From Beroe ovata (lineage: Eukaryota; Ctenophora; Nuda; Beroida; Beroidae): 11,756 nt of DNA. A program made the position numbers and the translations under genes. The stretch spans positions 74,189 to 85,944 of the forward strand of contig CAMPET010000295.1 of NCBI GenBank assembly GCA_946803715.1, given 5' to 3'. Positions 1-6,079 of the stretch are shown here, one piece after another. The notes beneath the pieces were generated by a model. That model was not told the DNA's origin. It saw nothing but the letters and a program-made list of their open reading frames with translations, and did not search any database. Every line of letters begins with the position of its first letter. The first letter of the stretch is position 1.

Positions 1-6
1 CCGCGC

Positions 7-583
7 TGCGTGACCCAAATACTCCGCGCGCGCTGCGCGTCTCCGTGGTTTGGACTTTCTTTCTACGACTTTTCAGATCACTGAGTAGAACAGGGGCGCG
101 CAACGTGTGCACAAAAAGGGCGGAGTAGTGGAGTACCCTGGTCGCACCCTGGCCTTTTATAATTACTTAAAATTAAAAAGTGCAATGCATTATCAATTTC
201 AATCATGCTCTCTCGCGCGCGCGCCTTCATCGAAGGCCTTCGATGATCATGAAGGCGCGCGCGCGAGAAACAGGTCAGGTAACCTGGTAACATCTGACAA
301 ATAACATCCGGCAACTAAATTCCGCCCTACCGTCGAGCTTTTAGGGGGCAATTAATGCAATCATGGGGTGCGGCGCCCACGAGGATGCAGATTGAGATAC
401 CTAGGATAAGGTGCACACGTACGCGTAGCTATATAGCGCACCCTATCTTGTGCATACGTTCAACGTTGCGCGCCCTTTATTTTACTCTCCTCATTTTACA
501 CTTCTCTGTGGTCTTATAAATGTTGTAAAAACCACGTGCGTCGTGCACAGCGCTCGCGGAATATTTTCAACTTGGGTCACGCA
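7..583. repeat. Large foldback / MITE-like element with diverged terminal inverted repeats
   Basis: The two ends pair with each other in reverse complement. The 12 bases at 7-18 (TGCGTGACCCAA) pair exactly with 572-583. Bases 19-38 pair with 544-563 with a few mismatches. CGTGGTTT near 45-53 pairs with the AAACCACG near 530. The 13 bases at 94-106 (GGGCGCGCAACGT) pair exactly with 463-475, and 108-114 pairs with 448-454. The arms are therefore about 110-135 nt long with small indels, around a centre of about 330 nt. This is the shape of a non-autonomous foldback or MITE element; no transposase is present. The outer end may extend left of the window, so target-site duplication could not be assessed. 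Small ORFs inside it are shadows. Confidence 0.6.
211..268. repeat. Perfect 20-bp-arm GC-rich hairpin with a competing inner palindrome
   Basis: Bases 211-230 are the exact reverse complement of 249-268. The arms include an alternating CG run. The 18-nt loop overlaps a second perfect palindrome, CATCGAAGGCCTTCGATG at 228-245, so two mutually exclusive cruciforms are possible. It lies in the centre of the larger inverted-repeat element at 7-583. Confidence 0.85.
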
Positions 584-599
584 ACGTAGGAACAACATT

Positions 600-880
600 A
601 CTATTAGTACTAGTAGTACAACGATCGGTGCGTTTATTGTCTTAGTCTAATTCAGAGGGCGCTATGTGGATTGCATGGACTAGCCCGGGTCATTATGATT
701 ACTCATTCAGAATGCCTAGCTCGAGTGCATTTACTTTAAGGACTTATAACTTAAACTATTAAGGGTGAATCAAGCGTGCAACCGGCAACTGTTCTCTGAA
801 TACTGACAGAATAAAATCTCACCATCGAGAGTAAATGGGGTCATTCAAGTATCAAGGCTGCAAAACAATGACCACTACCA
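600..880. other. No recognisable feature
   Basis: This stretch has no long ORF, strong repeat or RNA-like fold that I can see. It lies between the foldback element and the first telomere-like sub-repeat. Confidence 0.5.
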
Positions 881-1125
881 GCACTCGTACTAGATTCATC
901 GCCCTAATTTTTTGAAAATTCTTATTTTTGTCTCTTTTTCGGTAAAACAGACATGAATCGACGTATTTTTAGGCGCTGATTCCGAATCACCCCATGTGAT
1001 GTAGAGTAAAATGCTTCCCTGGCCAGTTATGGGCGGGAAACTGATTTGGTCACGTGACCAGACATTTTTCCACTTAATCGCGTTTTAAACCCTCGGGTTA
1101 GGGTTTGGGTCGGGGTTAGGTTAAT
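881..1125. repeat. Sub-repeat copy 1 (paired with 1321-1500)
   Basis: It begins GCACTCGTACTAGATTCATC, which recurs at 1321 with one change. A block of about 55 nt (904-960) is absent from the second copy. Both then share a segment starting ATTTTTAGGCGCTGA and ending in TTAGGG/GGGTT-like motifs. Copy 1 carries an extra perfect 14-bp palindrome, TGGTCACGTGACCA (1047-1060), absent from copy 2. Confidence 0.8.
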
Positions 1126-1320
1126 CGACATAAAGACGTGTTATCTTTCAGCATGGGAGATACTGATAATCACTCGGCCGATCCTTGAATCCCAAGGAAG
1201 TATGACGAGCAGTTCGTGCATGTGATCGGTTTCTTTGAAGATCCCTGAAACGCACCCAATTCGAAATCGATGTGAGCGTTTATAATCCATGCTTCCTGAT
1301 ATAAAACCTCCTCATATTAT

Positions 1321-1500
1321 GCACTCGTACTAAATTCATCGCCGCGCCCTATTTTTAGGCGCTGAGTCCGAATCACCCCATTTTAGTGTAAAAATGCTTC
1401 CCTGGCGAGTTATGGGCGAGAAACTGACCAGACATTTTCCACTAAATCGCGTTTTAAGCCATCGGGTTAGTGGTAAGGGTTCGGGTCAGGGTTAGGGTTT
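1321..1500. repeat. Sub-repeat copy 2 (paired with 881-1125)
   Basis: This is the second copy of the 881-1125 repeat, lacking its roughly 55-nt insert and the CACGTG palindrome. It runs directly into the longer repeat copy A, and its telomere-like tail (GGGTCAGGGTTAGGGTT) is shared with copy B near 3565-3580. Confidence 0.8.
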
Positions 1501-2686
1501 TGAAGTATCCTATGGGTTAGGATTACTATACGGTTTTGGATGGGTCAGGAAACCGAATAAACCTAAGTCACGTGATAAAATTAGGGCGATGGATTTGGTA
1601 AGTCTAAGAGCCCATATTATGACGTTTGATATAATGTCAATCTCGTACAGGTTGAAAGTGACAGGTTGTCGTCTGAGGAGCAAGATGCCTGCTCAGTGCT
1701 CAAGTTACTGAAGAGCTTGTATTGGTAAAGGTGTGGGGTGAGGTTTACAAGTATATGATAATTCAACCTTCTTCCACCTGGAGCAGCAGGCTTATTATAG
1801 TTATACTTATAAGATAGAACAAACCTATTATATGGATAGAGGTGAGAAAACTCATAACTCAGAAACAATTGAATGATATTGATAGGAAAACATAATGATG
1901 AAAACAGAGCTATAAGACATCATATCCATTTTTTCAAACAGTGCCTCCGAGCAACGAACGATAAAGGACTGTAATTCCCGTGATCTGAGATTGTCTGCAA
2001 GTGTGTCAAATGGACCTGATGTCAACAGTATTAGTATGGTATGCAGCTGAAATATAATCCACATTCCACAATAAACATGTATCACAACCGAAACTCGCCT
2101 CACAAAAAGGGGACAAACGCATCGCAACTCATCCAAAATTTGAAGATCCAGTGTAAATTCCCCATTTTACCAGAATGTTGTGCATACACTATTCAGTCTG
2201 GGGGAATATACGCTGTTCAGGGACGTACTAGCCAGCTACGGCAAACCCCCTGGTCAGGTGGTAGCGGGGGCCAAGCCCCCTCGGAAAATTGTCCAAAAAT
2301 AGTGTTGTAGACGAAACCTGGTATTAAAATATCAAAGTAACAAAAAGGGAGGAGCAAAAAAGTTATGCAAGAGTGAAGAACTAAAGAAAATGCGATGATC
2401 TGAGGCGTTAGATACTCTAACTCATTAAAATTGCAGAATGCATGGCCTTTATTGTTTGTCGTACTCGTAGCAATGGAAATAAAGTTGTTTTAGGGCACTG
2501 TCTCGATATCCAAAGGTACTGAAAGAAAAGCAGAAAATCATCTATATCAGGAGCAGGGGTCTGGGGTCGCAGCCCCATGAAGCCAGAGTTCTGTTCGATA
2601 GGGTCAAATCCTTCAAAATTGTCATCTTATTGCTTTACTTCACTGGAAATAAACGGGTCTTGGGGCACTGCCCTGATATACAACGA
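1433..2686. repeat. Long direct repeat, copy A (paired with 3504-4722)
   Basis: About 1.25 kb aligns collinearly with 3504-4722. In a stretch of about 145 nt compared by eye (from 1871 against 3896) I count roughly 8 substitutions plus a 2-nt indel. Larger differences include about 28 nt extra in A near 1648-1675 and a different sequence near 1790-1825. Landmarks common to both are a telomere-like start, TAAGTCACGTGATAAAA, a GGGGGCCAAGCCCCC hairpin (2266-2280) and a GGGGTCGCAGCCCC hairpin. Short ORFs here on either strand are not conserved in frame between copies, so I do not call genes. Similarity stops at about 2686. Confidence 0.85.
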
Positions 2687-2694
2687 TATCATCA

Positions 2695-2811
2695 GGGCGC
2701 TGGCAAGCGCCCGCAGCCACGGAAAGAAAATGGGCGTGGTCCCGGCCCGTAGGGCCGGGAGCACTGCCCTCGGCCCTTCGCCCCTTCGGGCCGAGGGCCG
2801 AGGGCAGTGCT
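2695..2811. repeat. Cluster of three consecutive GC-rich hairpins
   Basis: Three inverted repeats lie in series: GGGCGC/GCGCCC (2695-2712), CCCGGCCC-GTA-GGGCCGGG (2741-2759), and a 17-bp perfect arm pair, 2760-2776 against 2795-2811, with an 18-nt loop. The cluster begins about 10 nt after similarity to copy B ends, which suggests a foldback insertion or breakpoint. On GC content it stands out sharply from its surroundings. Confidence 0.85.
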
Positions 2812-3230
2812 GGTTTGAAGTGATACGAACTCCCAAAGCAGTGGTGAAGTCATTCAGCGTTTTTTCAAAAACGCGCTTGCCAGCCCTAATATATAAAAAT
2901 CTACCAAATCGCCAAAATCGTGATTTTCAAGCTATTATTAAACCATGTTAATGAAGACTGTTCACCTTGAAAATTTGTACAGCTCGTCCCTATGTCAATA
3001 TGAACAAACCCTGAAAATTTCATGCAAATCGGTCCAGCCGTTTTTCCACAATAAAATAGCGAAAAATAATAAAAACGTCAAAAATTAGTGCATTACCCGA
3101 CTACGACGACGACGACGACCACCAAAACGGTAATTGAGTAAACTCGAGAACCATAAAAGATAGAGACATGATCGAAACGGCATATGAAAGCTTGGGACAA
3201 GGAGCGTGCACTAGGCTATATGAAAAAATT

Positions 3231-3284
3231 TTCTATTGATATGCTAATTATTGATATGCTAATTTTCTATTGATATGCTAATAT
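3231..3284. repeat. Short AT-rich tandem repeat
   Basis: Three imperfect tandem units share the core ATTGATATGCTAAT. Confidence 0.8.
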
Positions 3285-3286
3285 GG

Positions 3287-3357
3287 CTAATTAGTTAATT
3301 GGCCAATTAAAGTAATTAACGACTATATCTCGAAAACTAAGAGATTTAGACGTTTCT
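3287..3357. repeat. AT-rich direct repeat, first copy of about 71 nt
   Basis: It starts CTAATTAGTTAATTGGCC and ends TTTAGACGTTT. It recurs at 3430-3502 with scattered changes, and the second copy runs straight into the N at 3503. Confidence 0.8.
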
Positions 3358-3429
3358 TTTTGACGGGATATGATACTATTGCACCCACTCTTTGTTTCAG
3401 ACTCCATAACTTTGTTCATATTTTACCAC

Positions 3430-3502
3430 CTAATTAGTTAATTGCCCAATTAAACTAATTATCGTACATACCTCGAAAACTGAGAGAGATAGACGTTTTT
3501 TT
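3430..3502. repeat. AT-rich direct repeat, second copy of about 73 nt
   Basis: It matches 3287-3357 (CTAATTAGTTAATTGCCC start, ATAGACGTTT end) and terminates in a T run at the ambiguous base, so the contig probably ended in low-complexity sequence. Confidence 0.8.
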
Positions 3503-3503
3503 N
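3503..3503. other. Single N: probable contig join
   Basis: Immediately after the N the sequence restarts with TTTTTCCACTTAATCGCG, which occurs earlier at 1064 and in altered form near 1434. From there it repeats the earlier 1.2-kb segment as copy B. Confidence 0.7.
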
Positions 3504-4722
3504 TTTTTCCACTTAATCGCGTTTTACTTTTAAACCCCCGGGTTAGGGTTTGGGCCGTGGTTAGAGTCAGGGTTAGGGTTTGGAAGTATCCCGTGGGTTA
3601 GGGTAGGGTTTGGGATGGGTCAGGAAACCGAAAAAAACCTAAGTCACGTGATAAAACTAGGGTGATGGATTTATTAAGTCTAAGAGCCCATATCATGACG
3701 TTTGATAATGTCAATCTCGTCCAGGAGCAAGATGCCTGCTCAGTGCTCAAGTTACTGAAGAGCTTGGTAAAGGTGTGGGGTGAGGTTTACAAGTATATGA
3801 TAATTCAACCTTCTTCCACCTGGAGCAGCAGGTATACTAAAAATAAACCTATCATATGGATAGAGGTGAGAAAACTTATAACTCAATAACAATTGAATGA
3901 TATTGATAGGAAAACATAATGATGAAAACAGAGCTATAAGACATTATATCCATTTTTTCAAACAGTGCCTCCGGGCAACGGACGATAAAGGACTGCATTT
4001 CGAGTGATCTGAGATTGTCTGCTTAAGTGTGTCAAATGGACCTGATGTCAACAGTATTAGTATGGTATGCAGCTGAAACATAATCCACATTCCACAATAA
4101 ACATGTAATCACAGCCGAAACTCGGCTCACAAAAAGGGAACAAACGCATCGCAACTCATCCAAAATTTGAATGATCCAGTGTAAATTCCCCATTCTACCA
4201 CTACCAGAATGTTGTGCATACACTATTCAGTCTGGGGGAACATACGCTGTTCAGGGACGTACTAGCCAGCTACGGCAAAGCCCCTGGTCGGATGGTAGCG
4301 GGGGCCAAGCCCCCTCGGAAAATTTTCCAAAAATAGTGTTGTAGACGAAACCTGGTATTAAAATATCAAAGTAACAAAAAGGGAGGAGCAAAAAAGTTGT
4401 GCAAGAGTGAAGAACTAAAGAAAATGCGATGATCTGAGGCGATAGATACTCATTTAAATTGCAGAATGCATGGCCTTTATTGTTTGTCGTACTCGTAGCA
4501 ATGCATGGAAAATATAGTGGTTTTAGGGCACTGTATCGATATCCAAAGGTACTGAAAGAAAAGCAGAAAATCATCTATATCAGGAGCAGGGGTCTGGCGT
4601 CGCAGCCCCATGAAGCCAGAGTTCTGTTCGATAGGGTGAAATCCTTCAAAATTGTCATCTTATTGCTTTACTTCACTGGAAATAAACGGGTCTTGGGGTA
4701 CTGCCCTGATATACAACGACAT
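3504..4722. repeat. Long direct repeat, copy B (paired with 1433-2686)
   Basis: It aligns with copy A along its length. Its first 70 nt resemble sub-repeat copy 1 (1064-1125) more than copy 2, so copy B joins the start of sub-repeat 1 to the body that follows sub-repeat 2. The TTAGGG-like block is expanded here (3537-3615). Shared hairpin: GGGGGCCAAGCCCCC at 4300-4314. After about 4722 it continues into gene-proximal sequence, not into the GC-hairpin segment that follows copy A. Confidence 0.85.
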
Positions 4723-4987
4723 CACATTACTGTATAGAAAGTAGTATTCCAGACTCCTCCAGTATCATATGTCGATTTTATTCCATGTGCTCCTTTAAAG
4801 TAGAAGCCAGACGTTAAGTTTTGTATGGAAGGGCGAAATCCTTGAAAATTATCATCAGAGGTTCAATTTTTCCGCCACTGCCAGACGCTGTCTTCTTTAA
4901 AAATTGCTTTGTGATCATTGATTATTCAACTCTCTCATTTCCTTCTCACATTCAGCCTACATCCATTTTGTTATGACATCTCTCTGA
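4723..4987. other. No recognisable feature
   Basis: This is AT-rich intergenic sequence after copy B. I see no conserved repeat and no ORF with protein-like features. Confidence 0.5.
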
Positions 4988-5560
4988 TCACTCAGATGTG
5001 CTATGTATTGCCGTTTCTGAAGTTTGCCGTGATGCTGTGTGCTGCTCTAATTCAGTTTTCTGATGCTCATTCTCACGATTTAAAGTATTTTGATGAATTT
5101 TCCGCATAGCATGATGATGTCTTACGAAAATCTTCTGATCGTGGATGTATATCATATCCCCGCAGTCTTCCGGGAATGAACATTTACAGACACTCGGGCC
5201 CTCCAGGCCCTCATGCGTGCTGGAAATCACGTATCCACTCCAAGGGCTTAAGCCCTCGTCTTGATATTTTAAAATTAATTCTATATTCCCGGACGACCGC
5301 GGGGATATAAAACTATAACCAGCTTGAACTAAGACAAATTTTAACCAGCTACAACCAGCGGTTACTCGAACTTTTGCCTTGGGTCGCTTCGCAGACTTGA
5401 TTCTGTTTGTAGTATTAGTAAGTATAGCGCTGATGTCTGAAACTAGTAGTAGTCTTTCGTATGCTACCGCAGATGTTGGCAATTCACCAAAGCAATTATA
5501 TAGGGCTCGATTAAAGAAGTTCAAGTATGTTTGTTCATTAACCGACAATTCTTTGTTCAT
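4988..5560 (-). CDS. Uncertain 190-codon ORF, product unknown
   Basis: An uninterrupted minus-strand frame runs from an ATG at 5560-5558 to a stop at 4988. The product would be about 190 residues. It has no clear signal peptide, a few cysteines in the middle (a C-x-C-x5-C group in the KCSFPEDCGD area) and a strongly hydrophilic Glu/Gln/Thr/Ser-rich tail. I do not recognise a domain. The length is unusual but not impossible by chance at this base composition, and the start context is weak (T at -3). The plus strand opposite 5379-5567 is also open: about 63 codons with a hydrophobic start and no ATG. Only one of the two, if either, is likely to be coding. Confidence 0.25.
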   Translation of the reverse strand: MNKELSVNEQTYLNFFNRALYNCFGELPTSAVAYERLLLVSDISAILTNTTNRIKSAKRPKAKVRVTAGCSWLKFVLVQAGYSFISPRSSGNIELILKYQDEGLSPWSGYVISSTHEGLEGPSVCKCSFPEDCGDMIYIHDQKIFVRHHHAMRKIHQNTLNRENEHQKTELEQHTASRQTSETAIHSTSE

Positions 5561-5574
5561 GAACAATTAATTCG

Positions 5575-5930
5575 AAAGACTGCGAGAAGGTGATAATTGG
5601 TCTAAAGTATAGGAGCCCCATGATCCTTTGCCGAATTGGCTACTGTTTAAGTTGTTCAATACTATTGTAAAGGATCTAATACGGCCCTTAAATAAAGCTT
5701 CGATAAAGCTCATTCAATTCCAATAGAATAAAAGGTATCTAAATTCAGATACTTTCATTTGCTTTGGTAGATTAAAGTTTGAGTTACACTAACAGTTACA
5801 TCGTTTCGTATTGAAGTAGAGCTATTTACTTACTCTCAAAGAGCAACCCTCGTGTGAAAATGCGCCAAATATCCAAATCCGTGTGTTGACACTTCACTTG
5901 AGCCTAAATGATGATACCACGCAGGACAGT
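5575..5930. other. Presumed promoter and 5' UTR region of the protease-like gene
   Basis: This AT-rich stretch lies upstream of the gene and contains no ORF of note. A GAATAAAAGG sequence near 5725 is only loosely TATA-like. I cannot place a transcription start site from sequence alone, and a spliced upstream non-coding exon is possible. Confidence 0.3.
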
Positions 5931-5937
5931 ATCATGA
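5908..5937 (+). promoter_or_regulatory. Upstream ORF overlapping the main start (ATGA overlap)
   Basis: A 9-codon frame (MMIPRRTVS) starts at 5908 and ends with TGA at 5935-5937. That stop overlaps the main ATG at 5934-5936 by two bases, so ATGA serves as start and stop at once. If the transcript includes this stretch, ribosomes that translate the uORF would finish on the main start codon, which could reduce or couple translation of the main frame. Confidence 0.45.
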
Positions 5938-6079
5938 TACGATCAGTATTGTCATTTCTGTTGATAACTCTCCTGGCGGATAGTCGTGTTGAGTCGGCTG
6001 TGACACTTCCGACTGGGGAACTATTCCGGAACACCCTGCAGAAGTGGGGAATTGTAGTGAGGAACAAGCGAGATCTCAG
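5934..6079 (+). CDS. Exon 1: signal peptide and start of pro-region
   Basis: The ATG at 5934 has A at -3 and opens MIRSVLSFLLITLLADS, a typical secretory signal (basic n-region, Leu/Ile-rich core, likely cleavage after VESA). Then comes GELFRNTLQKWGIVVRNKRD, which resembles the first helix of an I29 propeptide. The donor is CTCAG|GTAACA, phase 2. Upstream in-frame codons lack an ATG until a stop. Confidence 0.8.

Larger units (their letters stand above)
2687..3502. other. Segment unique to copy A: GC hairpins followed by AT-rich direct repeats
   Basis: This segment follows copy A but has no counterpart after copy B, and it ends at the N. From left to right it holds a cluster of GC-rich hairpins (2695-2811), a moderately AT-rich stretch, an (ACG)n microsatellite near 3103-3117 and AT-rich direct repeats (3231-3502). 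No plausible gene was found. An open plus-strand frame at 2577-2951 crosses the repeat boundary and the hairpins, and I discount it. Confidence 0.6.

Noticed and set aside
107-650. Small ORFs at 107-304 and 450-650
   Set aside because: They lie in the arms and centre of the foldback element and show no protein-like features.
1852-2136. 94-codon minus-strand ORF in copy A
   Set aside because: Copy B has frame-shifting indels at the corresponding place, and the product matches no family I know. Probably a chance frame in a repeat.
2520-2620. tRNA-like GTTCGAT segment
   Set aside because: No acceptor stem or anticodon arm could be folded around it in either repeat copy.
2577-2951. 124-codon plus-strand ORF
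   Set aside because: It starts in repeat copy A, crosses the A/B breakpoint and reads through GC hairpins. The reading is not kept in copy B.
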